From NCBI GenBank assembly GCA_029564115.1, contig JAKQQP010000509.1, forward strand, positions 1 to 32,424: DNA of 32,424 bases, read 5' to 3'. The position numbers and the translations under genes were made by a program. Position 1 is the stretch's first letter; every line of letters starts with the position of its first letter. Under the pieces are notes generated by a model, which was given only the letters and a program-made list of their open reading frames with translations, was not told the DNA's origin and searched no databases. The DNA is from Candidatus Rifleibacteriota bacterium. Its GTDB lineage: Bacteria; Riflebacteria; Ozemobacteria; Ozemobacterales; Ozemobacteraceae. This document shows, piece after piece, positions 25,065 through 32,418 of the stretch.

Positions 25065-25712
25065 ATGGAACAGACAAATTCGCGGTGGCTCTTCATTTTT
25101 CTGGTCATGAGCCTGATCAGCATTTTTCTTTTTCCGCAAAGGGCCCATGCAGATTCGAACTGGCTCAAGTATTTCCGCAAGGATTCGCTGTTGAACACCT
25201 ATAAAACCAGTTATGCCGTGCTTGACGACACTCTCTGGACAGGAACTTTCGGCGATGGTTTGACCGTTCACGACGGGCAGAAAACCGTAACCTTCACCAA
25301 CCGCAATACCCGCACCAGTCCATCAAACGATGACGGGCTCGTTTCCGATTACATCACCTGTATCAGTATCGACGAGAAACGTGGCCGAATATGGCTTGGC
25401 ACTAATGCCGGCCTTGCCAGCTGCGACCTGGAAGGGAAAGAATGGGAAAGATACACAGAAAAGCAGGGACTGCCAAATGACGTTATCAGAGACCTGGCAA
25501 TCGACAGCTATGGTTACCTCTGGGTGGGAACTCCCTCCGGCATCGCCCGTTATGACGGCGAAAAATGGCAGATTTTCAACGAAAGTAACGGCCTCGTTCA
25601 GGCAAGCGTTCATTCAATCAAGGTCAAGGGCGACAACGTCTGGGTTGGCAGTGTTGGCGGAACAGTGAGTCGTTTCAAAGACGGCGAATGGAAAACCTTC
25701 ATCAATTTCTAA
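25065..25712 (+). CDS. Exported protein with short Reg_prop beta-propeller repeats
   Basis: A 215-residue exported protein. The signal peptide (1-~29, ending AHA) is clear. The mature part is a chain of about four two-component-regulator-propeller-like units, each with a W(L/V)GT(x)xG(L/I)ARY-type core: LWTGTFGDGLTVHDG, IWLGTNAGLASCDLEG, LWVGTPSGIARYDGEKW and VWVGSVGGTVSRFKDGEW. A closed propeller normally has six to eight blades, so this protein must oligomerise, be part of a larger assembly, or be a degenerate copy. GAGG lies 10-13 bases before the ATG; an upstream in-frame GTG (25050) is less likely. No sensor kinase is attached, unlike most Reg_prop proteins. The next gene starts at the base after its stop codon. 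Confidence 0.8.
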   Translation: MEQTNSRWLFIFLVMSLISIFLFPQRAHADSNWLKYFRKDSLLNTYKTSYAVLDDTLWTGTFGDGLTVHDGQKTVTFTNRNTRTSPSNDDGLVSDYITCISIDEKRGRIWLGTNAGLASCDLEGKEWERYTEKQGLPNDVIRDLAIDSYGYLWVGTPSGIARYDGEKWQIFNESNGLVQASVHSIKVKGDNVWVGSVGGTVSRFKDGEWKTFINF

Positions 25713-26723
25713 ATGCTGCAGCCCTCACATCGCGGAATCTACGAATTTTTATGGTCTGAACATAAATACCCGGTCATGGCTGTTTCGTTGAAGTCATTTC
25801 AGGGAATGGCAAGCCGACTGGGCAAACGCCCGCAGATTCTGTCTCTTCTGCGTAAAATCGCTGATTGTGCGCTCTCTGAACGCAACGAAAATTACAATGC
25901 TCTGCTGAACGCTTACACTCACATAAAGCCCATGATCAGCAGAGAACGGCGTCGAGACATAATCGAAACACTTCTGGCAAACGAAAAAGCCGCGGCCCGA
26001 ATGATTTACGAAGACGTGATCGAACATAAAGAACCGGGGCTGGCTGGCTGCCGACTTTTTTTTGCGGCAGAACGAGCAATTTACAAACTCTGGGATGCCC
26101 AGGACCGGCCAGGTCTATGGCTTTGTTTTGGCCCGTTTCAGATGCATATTACCCCTCAGCAGGTTTTTAGCCGGGTCTGCCTCGAGTCTGAGTGCGAACC
26201 GGCACAAACTCTCGACCGCCTGAATATGCTTACCACCGGCATTGAATTCGAGGTATTTTCACAATGGCCAGATAAATTGCGCCGGGCGCTCGAACACAAC
26301 AACATGGTCGCAACGGCAGATAATATAGTATGGCTGCATCCACGTGTCAGACCTGAGCTACTCAAACCAGCAGCCGACCTTTATGCCTGCGATTTTCTGA
26401 GTGCTGCGGCACTCAGTATCGAAAAAATCTGGGACAACTCAGATTACCCGCCCGAAAAGATCGCCCAGCTGCCAGAATACGAAGAATTTTGCGAGTATTA
26501 CACCGCCACAGCACACCCGGCCACAATGTGGCAGTCTGGCTTCAACTGCGCAGAAGCCTACGAGTTCGTTGGCCACCTGTTCTGGCACCAGTGGTGCCGC
26601 GATAACGGGCAGGCGCCGCTGCCAGAAAGTGACAACGAATCAGGAAGCGTAGGAATGGAGACTGCTGATGAGGAAGTTTACTCCGAAGAGGGTGAACATG
26701 GTGACGATGAAGCCTGCGACTGA
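25713..26723 (+). CDS. Hypothetical protein, 336 residues, acidic C-terminus
   Basis: I do not recognise this protein. It lacks a signal peptide and membrane spans, is rich in Trp, Cys, His and Phe (for example FNCAEAYEFVGHLFWHQWCR near the end) and finishes with a highly acidic tail (ADEEVYSEEGEHGDDEACD). Its ATG follows the propeller gene's stop codon without any spacing (TAAATG) and has no ribosome binding site of its own, so it depends on translational coupling. The last 84 bases, encoding the acidic tail, lie opposite the 3' end of ccsA in a tail-to-tail overlap. The frame is open and codon use is even up to the overlap, so it is probably a real gene. Confidence 0.7.
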   Translation: MLQPSHRGIYEFLWSEHKYPVMAVSLKSFQGMASRLGKRPQILSLLRKIADCALSERNENYNALLNAYTHIKPMISRERRRDIIETLLANEKAAARMIYEDVIEHKEPGLAGCRLFFAAERAIYKLWDAQDRPGLWLCFGPFQMHITPQQVFSRVCLESECEPAQTLDRLNMLTTGIEFEVFSQWPDKLRRALEHNNMVATADNIVWLHPRVRPELLKPAADLYACDFLSAAALSIEKIWDNSDYPPEKIAQLPEYEEFCEYYTATAHPATMWQSGFNCAEAYEFVGHLFWHQWCRDNGQAPLPESDNESGSVGMETADEEVYSEEGEHGDDEACD

Positions 26724-27686
26724 AAGGCAAGCCGTCCAGGTGCCGTTCCATCCGCGGGCCAGCCGCACGTGCAGATAGATCGAATAAACCAGAAAAGTAA
26801 TCAGCGCCCAGGTTTCTTTTGGGTCCCAGCCCCAGTATCTGCCCCAGGCTTTATTGGCCCAGACCATACCAAAAATCAGACCGCCCACCGTAAATAACGG
26901 GTAGCCAAGAGCGATAGCCCGATAAATAAGGTTGTCAAGAACAGCGTTTTCAGGCAGCCATTTCTCGGCACCGCGCCCCAAAGCCCCCCGAAAAAGCCAG
27001 GCCATTACAGCAACAGCTATTGTTGCCGCGCATGCAGGGATAATGACCCAGTAAACAATGCTCTGCCAACGCTCTGCATACATCGGGTTACTGCTCAAGT
27101 GACGTGCAAGCAGCGCCATACCACCGATAAAAGACACTGGCAGCCCGGCAACTACAACATAACAGGCTATTTTTTCGCGCAGGTCGGTAAAGTCAGTACG
27201 ACCGGAGGCATCGCCAAGTATGCGGCGCAGACAAAAAAGATAACTGAGAATAAAGGCTACGGCAAAGCAGGCTTCCCCGATAAATGCCAGCGAGACATGC
27301 AGATGCAGCCAATAAGACTGCAAGGCCGGAATCAGCGGCTTTACATCTGAAGAAAAAACCGATGCGATACCGATCATGAGTACGGCTCCGACACTCGCGC
27401 CCGCTTCCAGCACCGGTAGAGGGCTCTCGGACGTAAAAATCAGGCCGACCAGAATAATCAGTGTCGACAGCGTAACCAGCGACTCATACATATTCGAAAG
27501 TGGCGGATGGCCGGCACTATACCAGCGCAAACCAAGAGCGGCCACCGCAGAAAGGGCTCCAATCCAGTTAATAACCCGGGCATAAGTTTGCAAAGTCTGT
27601 CTATTGAGACTAAGAGACGCACTGTAAAGGGCAAAAGCCGCCAAATAGCAGATCATTGACAAGGTAAAAATAGTTGTTTCGTTCAT
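26640..27686 (-). CDS. ccsA: Cytochrome c biogenesis protein CcsA (ResC, System II haem handling)
   Basis: CcsA with ResB/Ccs1 forms the System II synthase that moves haem across the membrane and attaches it to apocytochrome c. The 348-residue multispan protein has the WWD signature VWANKAWGRYWGWDPKETWA (275-294), a conserved His in YWLHLHVSLAF (~126-135), and the usual ending GVNFLISSLHSYA with His344. About eight hydrophobic segments are visible. Its ATG overlaps the resB stop by four bases, so it is translationally coupled to resB. The 3' end overlaps the convergent 336-residue gene by 84 bases, and no terminator is visible. The call is firm. CcmC-family haem lyases also have WWD motifs, but the resB partner and C-terminus favour CcsA. 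Confidence 0.93.
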   Translation of the reverse strand: MNETTIFTLSMICYLAAFALYSASLSLNRQTLQTYARVINWIGALSAVAALGLRWYSAGHPPLSNMYESLVTLSTLIILVGLIFTSESPLPVLEAGASVGAVLMIGIASVFSSDVKPLIPALQSYWLHLHVSLAFIGEACFAVAFILSYLFCLRRILGDASGRTDFTDLREKIACYVVVAGLPVSFIGGMALLARHLSSNPMYAERWQSIVYWVIIPACAATIAVAVMAWLFRGALGRGAEKWLPENAVLDNLIYRAIALGYPLFTVGGLIFGMVWANKAWGRYWGWDPKETWALITFLVYSIYLHVRLARGWNGTWTACLSVAGFIVTMFTLFGVNFLISSLHSYAS

Positions 27687-29200
27687 TTCTGCTCTGTTTC
27701 CTGTTTGGTGTAAGTGAGTGAACTCTGCATTTGATCGAGCCCACGAGCCAGCATGGCGGGCGGGCGGTTACCGGAAATGGCGATATGCACCTGGCCATCG
27801 GGAAAAACAAGCACCCACTCTTCACGATATGCGACATAAAAGCTCATGATCATCCCGAGTGTAAAAAGAAGACAGCCGATCCAGACAACCGGCTTGCCCG
27901 GGTCGTAAGCCATCTGCAGGGTGCTTTCGAATTCGGGCTGCGCTGCAACAAACGTGAAAAGGAAAGGAAGACTGGAAACATGGCTGGCGAGCATCGCCCG
28001 GTCTTCGGGAAAGGCCCACGCTCTGCCCACAACCTTGTCGGCATCGTCAAAAGCCACGATCATTGCTGCCGGGTTGTTCAGTTCTTGAGAGACACTGACA
28101 AAGCGACCGTTGATAACCCTGAAATCAGGCATAAAATCCTGCATGACAAAAGTCAGAGAGGCCCATTCGGCTCTATACGGCTGATTCAGAGACAGCTCCA
28201 CAGACAACGGAAAACTGGCCGGTGGCTGAAAACCTTCCCAGCCGGCTATTCCGGGTAAATGTTCAACTGTCATGCCAACTTTAGAGAAAAATTTGTTCCA
28301 GCTGGCCTGATAAAAAGTAAAATCTTTGTAAGAAACCGGTTGGTTAACTCTTATCACGACAGATTCAGAGTTTTGATCGGCCTCGATGAACCTTACTCTG
28401 GAATTCCAGCTTTTTACGCCCTGTGCATGCCCTTCAGAAGTCTGATAATGTTCTACCCAGAGTTCATCGAAAGCTATCGAAAAAGACGGGCTCGCAAGGC
28501 CATCGGCGTATTTTTTATGCAAAATTTCAACCTGCTGACGCATGTCGTTCAGTCTCGGATCTTCAGGGGAAAACGCTCTGACATTGCGGGCATTTCTGCT
28601 TATGCGGTCAGCGTTTCGAGCTGCGCGAATGGCTTCAAGGGGCGGAACAATGACTTTCTCGCCTTCACGACCGTGCAAAGACATTTCGACACCGAAAAAG
28701 ACCCCAAGCAAGCCACCAGCCAGCACTGCCAGCAAACCTATATGAATAAACATCCCGCCAAGCAGTGACAGGCGACCTGAAGATTTAAGCCCGATCAGAA
28801 CGCCATCTTCATCGGTTTTAAACTGTTTGAAATAATTCTGCCAGTCACCGGGCAGATCGCCGTCAAAAGTGCGTCCGGCTGCAAAGGCTTTGATCTCTGC
28901 TTTATCGACGTTTTCGATGCGTCTGAAAAGCCTTTTTGAAGTGCTTTTCCATCTGGTCAGAATGCAGACCAGCGTAGAAAGGGAAAGCAACCAGAGACAC
29001 GTCTGGTAAATCACACTCCGATACATATCGTCGAAGCCGCATGCAAGGATCCAGTGACCGTATTGCGGGTAACGCTGCAGATAAGCCGCTGCTTCAAGAT
29101 TCTGAGGCAAAAAGGTGCCAAGCATCGAAAGCAGGGTCAAAAAAGAGATTAGAACAACGGCTGATTTTAATGAAACTAACAGTTTGAGTATGGTTCTCAT
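27683..29200 (-). CDS. resB: ResB/Ccs1-family cytochrome c biogenesis protein
   Basis: The 505-residue partner of CcsA. It has the expected shape: an N-terminal hydrophobic segment (SAVVLISFLTLLSMLGTFLP, with the family's LGT-P ending), a second near LWLLSLSTLVCILTRW, a third (GMFIHIGLLAVLAGGLLGVF, containing the conserved membrane His), a large periplasmic domain with NQPVSYKDFTFYQASW, and a last span near VVWIGCLLFTLGMIMSFYVA. The domain order and the NxPxxYKxFxFYQ motif are characteristic. The first ATG at 29200 is the only start that keeps the first membrane segment. It has no ribosome binding site and lies immediately downstream of a promoter, so the mRNA is probably leaderless. It is followed by ccsA with an ATGA overlap. 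Confidence 0.92.
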   Translation of the reverse strand: MRTILKLLVSLKSAVVLISFLTLLSMLGTFLPQNLEAAAYLQRYPQYGHWILACGFDDMYRSVIYQTCLWLLSLSTLVCILTRWKSTSKRLFRRIENVDKAEIKAFAAGRTFDGDLPGDWQNYFKQFKTDEDGVLIGLKSSGRLSLLGGMFIHIGLLAVLAGGLLGVFFGVEMSLHGREGEKVIVPPLEAIRAARNADRISRNARNVRAFSPEDPRLNDMRQQVEILHKKYADGLASPSFSIAFDELWVEHYQTSEGHAQGVKSWNSRVRFIEADQNSESVVIRVNQPVSYKDFTFYQASWNKFFSKVGMTVEHLPGIAGWEGFQPPASFPLSVELSLNQPYRAEWASLTFVMQDFMPDFRVINGRFVSVSQELNNPAAMIVAFDDADKVVGRAWAFPEDRAMLASHVSSLPFLFTFVAAQPEFESTLQMAYDPGKPVVWIGCLLFTLGMIMSFYVAYREEWVLVFPDGQVHIAISGNRPPAMLARGLDQMQSSLTYTKQETEQK

Positions 29201-29208
29201 GAGGGCTG

Positions 29209-29238
29209 ATTATAGGTTAAGTCAACACATAAAAGCAA
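29209..29238 (-). promoter_or_regulatory. Promoter of resB-ccsA, placed for a leaderless transcript
   Basis: Minus-strand TTGCTT (29238-29233), 18-base spacer, perfect TATAAT (29214-29209). Only eight bases separate the -10 from the A of the resB ATG, so RNA would start at or within two bases of the start codon. Confidence 0.6.
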
Positions 29239-29287
29239 GACCCACCTGACAAGCCCTGATGAGAAGAGCATAAAAGCAGAATGCCAC

Positions 29288-30745
29288 TCAAAAAAACTGC
29301 AAAACCAAAGGAGTATCGTAATTTGGTCTTGTAAAAATTATCTCGCTGGCCTCGACCACAGGCTGCCTTCTTGAGCTGAACGAGCCAGAGTTGATATTAT
29401 GAATCTTGTCTACCCGCAAAATACGACCCTTAACAATAACTTCGGACTTGAGAGCGATTCTGGCATCGTTGGGCAGGTCTTTCGGAAACTCGACTTCGAA
29501 CGAGTAATCCATGTTTGAATCTGCATTTACAGTCGGCTGGCTGTTCACAAACAAGAATCTTCGACCCTTCCTTGTGGAAACAAATTCGACGACACCCTGC
29601 CATTCGATTGCAGAACCAATGTAAGGAACAGCATTGCGACTGACCTCGTAAACGTCAAAACTGCGACCGATATTGGCGGCTCGGCTCACCTGACGCCTTT
29701 CAGAAAGCACCTTTTCTTCGGCACGCTTTTTGTTGATCCAGAAACGACTGGTATTGATCATCTCGTCAGCCTGCCTTACCTGGTCAGAAGTCAAAGTTCC
29801 GTAGGTGCGGGCCATGGCAAGCAACGGTTCAGCCTTCTCATACTCACCACGCTGATAGAAATATGAACCACGGCTGAAATAATTGAAGCTCTGGCGGCCA
29901 GCGAGATACGAAAGCTTGCTCTGCGCTTCCTTGAGGTTTGGGTTGAGTTCAAGACACTTTCTGAACTGAAAAACAGCGTCTTCAAGGCGTTCTTGAGCCT
30001 CATACGATTCGCCAAGAGCAAAATGTGCCTTGATCATATCTTTATCGAGTCTGATCGCCTGGTTAAAATAAGTTTCGGCTTTCTGCGGCATCTGTGTTTT
30101 CATATAGATCAGGCCAACAGCGTAGGGTATTTCTGCGTCGGCGGGTGCCTTTGCCTGAGCGTTGAGGTAACGCTGCAACGAATCGTTGAAACGATTCTGC
30201 CGAAAATAAAGAAAGCCGGAAAGTTTATTCAATGCCGGATCATCCGGCCGGTCGCGGAGAGCGAGGTCGAAGTATTTCAGAGCCTCTTCGGTTTTTCCCT
30301 GCGAAAGAAGCTGTCTCGCACGCTTTTCGGCTTCTTCTGAGTTCATACTGCTGAATTCGGTCTGTTGAACAGTTTCTTTGCCAATAATTTTTAATTGGGC
30401 TTCAACATCGGCTTCCAGATTCTTTTTTAACGCCTCGAGTTCGCGCCGGGCCGCATGATAATCAGGTTTGAGCTGAACAGCTATCTGAAACTCGATCAGA
30501 GCCTCTTTGATAAAACCCTGAGCCTTGTAAACACGGCCAAGATTATAGTGAGCCTCCGGGTAACGCGGGTCGAGATCGAGAGCAGCTTTGAATTCGCGAT
30601 AAGCCTCGAGGTATCTGTTTTTATAAAAATGATTCAAACCTACATCAACATGAAATTTTGGCGTTGATGCCTCGAGACAGACGTTGAATATCAAAATGCC
30701 GGCAATGATCAGCATCAATGACGGAAAATATTTTTTTTTGAGCAT
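29288..30745 (-). CDS. Exported TPR protein with C-terminal beta domain
   Basis: A 485-residue protein with a signal peptide (1-~26; LMLIIAGILIFNVCLEAS). Canonical TPR units follow: NRYLEAYREFKAALDLDPRY, HYNLGRVYKAQGFIKEALIE, and others after a ~50-residue linker, for example KTEEALKYFDLALRDRPDDP and LEDAVFQFRKCLELNPNLKE. After a helical stretch near residue 330 the last ~120 residues are predicted beta-rich (SAIEWQGVVEFVSTRKGRRF, then SEVIVKGRILRVDKI), suggesting an OB-like or similar small barrel. GAGG lies 8 bases before the ATG and a promoter lies further upstream. It sits upstream of resB-ccsA on the same strand, but those genes have their own promoter. Role unknown; probably a periplasmic scaffold. 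Confidence 0.82.
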   Translation of the reverse strand: MLKKKYFPSLMLIIAGILIFNVCLEASTPKFHVDVGLNHFYKNRYLEAYREFKAALDLDPRYPEAHYNLGRVYKAQGFIKEALIEFQIAVQLKPDYHAARRELEALKKNLEADVEAQLKIIGKETVQQTEFSSMNSEEAEKRARQLLSQGKTEEALKYFDLALRDRPDDPALNKLSGFLYFRQNRFNDSLQRYLNAQAKAPADAEIPYAVGLIYMKTQMPQKAETYFNQAIRLDKDMIKAHFALGESYEAQERLEDAVFQFRKCLELNPNLKEAQSKLSYLAGRQSFNYFSRGSYFYQRGEYEKAEPLLAMARTYGTLTSDQVRQADEMINTSRFWINKKRAEEKVLSERRQVSRAANIGRSFDVYEVSRNAVPYIGSAIEWQGVVEFVSTRKGRRFLFVNSQPTVNADSNMDYSFEVEFPKDLPNDARIALKSEVIVKGRILRVDKIHNINSGSFSSRRQPVVEASEIIFTRPNYDTPLVLQFF

Positions 30746-30809
30746 ATGAAACCTCTTAAAAAAAAGACTGCCATGACCGGTTGAGTCACAGTTTTAAAAT
30801 CAGATCTTT

Positions 30810-30838
30810 ATTGTAACAGAGCCGAGCGATAATTTAAA
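30810..30838 (-). promoter_or_regulatory. Promoter for the exported TPR gene
   Basis: Minus-strand TTTAAA (30838-30833), 17-base spacer, TACAAT (30815-30810). Predicted transcription start near 30803, giving a leader of about 58 bases before the ATG at 30745. The same TTTAAA -35 with a 17-base spacer is used before the mgtC-like gene. Confidence 0.45.
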
Positions 30839-30867
30839 GAAAACCGAAACTCTGCTGCTCTGACAGC

Positions 30868-31146
30868 TCAGCGAATATTTTCGAGCTCTTTCAGCCGACG
30901 AGCCTGCTCCTGCTGAGCATCGAGAATTTTGTGCAGATCTTCTTTGATCGCTTTTCCATCATAGCCGACGAGACTTGCTGCCTCCGAAAGATCGGCATGC
31001 CGACGCAGTTCCTGCATTTTATCGGCCGGCGCTGCCGCACCGGGTGAAGACACCGGCACACTCTGCCCGGAAGTCTCGCTGCGACTGCAGCAGCCAGACG
31101 CAAAAAAAGACACTATCAATGCAAACCCGATAAAAATTCTTTTCAC
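30868..31146 (-). CDS. Small lipoprotein, function unknown
   Basis: A 92-residue lipoprotein read from a GTG at 31146. The choice rests on AGAGAGG 6-7 bases upstream and on the resulting signal sequence: VKRIFIGFALIVSFFASGC, a textbook lipobox (FASGC) with a second Cys right after. A longer in-frame ATG (31221) would bury this signal. The mature part is a Ser/Pro/Ala-rich linker followed by a charged helix (~45-92) with regular heptads (DLHKILDAQQEQARRLKELE), suggesting a short coiled coil that could trimerise or bind a partner, loosely like Lpp-type proteins. I do not recognise a family. The gene upstream of it is divergent (SUI1). Confidence 0.75.
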   Translation of the reverse strand: MKRIFIGFALIVSFFASGCCSRSETSGQSVPVSSPGAAAPADKMQELRRHADLSEAASLVGYDGKAIKEDLHKILDAQQEQARRLKELENIR

Positions 31147-31192
31147 ATGAACCTCTCTACCTGCTGGCAAAATTGTGACGACGACATAAATG

Positions 31193-31221
31193 AGTTTAAT
31201 ACTATTCTCTCTCATCAACAA
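31193..31221 (-). promoter_or_regulatory. Possible promoter for the small lipoprotein gene
   Basis: Minus-strand TTGTTG (31221-31216), 17-base spacer, TAAACT (31198-31193). Start expected near 31186, about 40 bases before the GTG. The -10 is only a fair match. Confidence 0.35.
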
Positions 31222-31316
31222 GGTTATGAGATTGACTAATTTTGCTCAACTGCATTAAAGTGATTACCAGATTGCTTTTGAAGCATTTATGAAGTGACTA
31301 TGAGAAAGGCAAAAGC

Positions 31317-31685
31317 ATGGGCAAAAATCAAAAGGGCGGTTTGGTTTACTCGAGCGAATGGGGTCGAATATGCCCAGGTTGTGAACAACCGGTAGACCAG
31401 TGCCGATGCCGAAAACCGGCAACGGCCAACCACGGGCAACCCACCGACGGCACAGTCAGAGTCGGGCGCGAAACCAAAGGCCGTAAAGGCAGCGGTGTCA
31501 CTCTAGTGACTGGCGTTCCGGGCGACGAAAATACATTAAAAAAAATAGCCGCAGAGCTGAAAAAAAAATGTGGAGCCGGTGGAGCTCTCAAAGAAGGTGT
31601 CATCGAGATACAGGGCGACCACCGCGACAAACTGCTCGAAGAATTGCAAAAAATGGGTTACAAAGTTAAACGCTGCGGCGGCTGA
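31317..31685 (+). CDS. SUI1/eIF1-like translation factor (YciH family)
   Basis: Bacterial SUI1 proteins resemble eukaryotic eIF1 and are thought to influence start-site fidelity on the ribosome. The 122-residue product has an N-terminal four-cysteine cluster (CPGCEQPVDQCRC, 19-31) that may hold zinc, then the SUI1 core: GRKGSGVTLVTGVPG (~55-69), LKKIAAELKKKCGAGGALKE, GVIEIQGDHRDKLLEELQKM and a final GYKVKRCGG. Length and order match YciH. AAAGG lies about 8 bases before the ATG. It stands alone in a convergent position relative to the tRNA cluster, with an AT-rich 283-base gap between; no convincing terminator is seen, only T-rich and A-rich runs near 31850-31881. Confidence 0.93.
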   Translation: MGKNQKGGLVYSSEWGRICPGCEQPVDQCRCRKPATANHGQPTDGTVRVGRETKGRKGSGVTLVTGVPGDENTLKKIAAELKKKCGAGGALKEGVIEIQGDHRDKLLEELQKMGYKVKRCGG

Positions 31686-31908
31686 TCCTTTTGCCAAATC
31701 CATACAAAAACTGACTCAAAAATACACGGCCTGAAGACCAAAACATCATCAGAAAGCGGATTAATCACAGGGCTCTTGCTATAAAACAGGCACTTTTAAA
31801 ATTTCTCTGCGCTGCCCATAGAACTTTTCAATGACCTTTTATATAAAAAGCCCGTTTTTTTTGGCAAATAAAAAAAAAAAATCCCCGAAACCAGATCTGC
31901 AGAATAAA

Positions 31909-31935
31909 AAAATCCCGCTGCCAGAGCGGGATTTT
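31909..31935 (-). terminator. Terminator of the tRNA cluster
   Basis: An 11-bp perfect stem (AAAATCCCGCT / AGCGGGATTTT) with a 5-base loop is followed on the minus strand by further T residues (TTTATT). It lies 33 bases past the last tRNA (Lys-CTT). The flanking T-run on the plus strand (TTTTGCTTTTTT) could also let it stop transcription from the SUI1 side. Confidence 0.88.
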
Positions 31936-31968
31936 GCTTTTTTCAAAACGTTTACGTACAGAAAAAAA

Positions 31969-32041
31969 TGGAGCATGGCGGATTTGAACCGACGACCCAC
32001 TGATTAAGAGTCAGTTGCTCTACCAGCTGAGCTAATGCTCC
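31969..32041 (-). tRNA. tRNA-Lys (anticodon CTT)
   Basis: Full cloverleaf: acceptor GGAGCAT pairs with ATGCTCC, D-arm GCTC...GAGC, anticodon stem ACTGA/TCAGT around loop CTCTTAA (anticodon CTT), T-loop TTCAAAT. The discriminator is A. The 3' CCA is not encoded (TTT follows), so it must be added after transcription. Confidence 0.96.
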
Positions 32042-32071
32042 AAGGGTCTGCACAGGCAGACCCGATTTAAG

Positions 32072-32143
32072 TGAGCCGCGTTGGATTTGAACCAACGACC
32101 CCCTGATTAAAAGTCAGATGCTCTACCCCTGAGCTAGCGGCCC
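32072..32143 (-). tRNA. tRNA-Lys (anticodon TTT)
   Basis: Acceptor GGGCCGC pairs with GCGGCTC (one G-U), anticodon stem TCTGA/TCAGG with loop CTTTTAA (anticodon TTT), T-arm with TTCAAAT. Discriminator A; no encoded CCA. Adjacent to the Lys-CTT gene with a 30-base spacer. Confidence 0.95.
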
Positions 32144-32162
32144 GAAAAGAACGATAACAAAA

Positions 32163-32236
32163 CGCGCCTGGAAGGATTCGAACCCTCAACCTACGGATCC
32201 GAAGTCCGTTGCTCTATCCAATTGAGCTACAGGCGC
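32163..32236 (-). tRNA. tRNA-Arg (anticodon TCG)
   Basis: Acceptor GCGCCTG pairs with CAGGCGC, anticodon stem ACGGA/TCCGT with loop CTTCGGA. Counting C32, T33, the anticodon is TCG, which reads CGA and, by wobble, CGG. Discriminator G; no encoded CCA. A TCG isoacceptor is less common in bacteria than ACG, which is read as inosine. Confidence 0.94.
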
Positions 32237-32243
32237 TCAAAAG

Positions 32244-32316
32244 GGACGAAGACGGGGCTCGAACCCGCAACCACAAGATCCACAATCTTGTGCACTACCA
32301 TTGTGCTACTTCGTCC
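32244..32316 (-). tRNA. tRNA-His (anticodon GTG)
   Basis: The extra 5' G (G-1) typical of tRNA-His is encoded opposite C73. The stem GACGAAG pairs with CTTCGTC, the anticodon stem CAAGA/TCTTG encloses TTGTGGA (anticodon GTG), and the T-loop is TTCGAGC. One further C follows position 73, but CCA is not complete. Confidence 0.95.
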
Positions 32317-32344
32317 ATAAAGCCTAGACGAGATCAGCCTTCAC

Positions 32345-32418
32345 CGCGCCAGAGAGGACTCGAACCCCTGGCCCGCAGCTTAGAAGGCTGCTGCTCTATC
32401 CACCTGAGCTACTGGCGC
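32345..32418 (-). tRNA. tRNA-Arg (anticodon TCT)
   Basis: Acceptor GCGCCAG pairs with CTGGCGC, anticodon stem GCAGC/GCTGC with loop CTTCTAA (anticodon TCT, reading AGA/AGG), T-arm AGGGG...CCTCT with one wobble pair. Discriminator G; no encoded CCA. It is the first tRNA of the cluster inside the window; the promoter must lie beyond the right edge. Confidence 0.95.

Noticed and set aside
24968..25204. 78-residue plus-strand frame between the zinc-ribbon and propeller genes
   Set aside because: It overlaps the propeller gene's signal peptide in another frame and has no start signal or motif.
31837..31848. AT palindrome TTTTATATAAAA in the gap between SUI1 and the tRNA cluster
   Set aside because: It has no GC stem and no proper T-tail, so it is not a convincing terminator; simple AT-rich sequence explains it.
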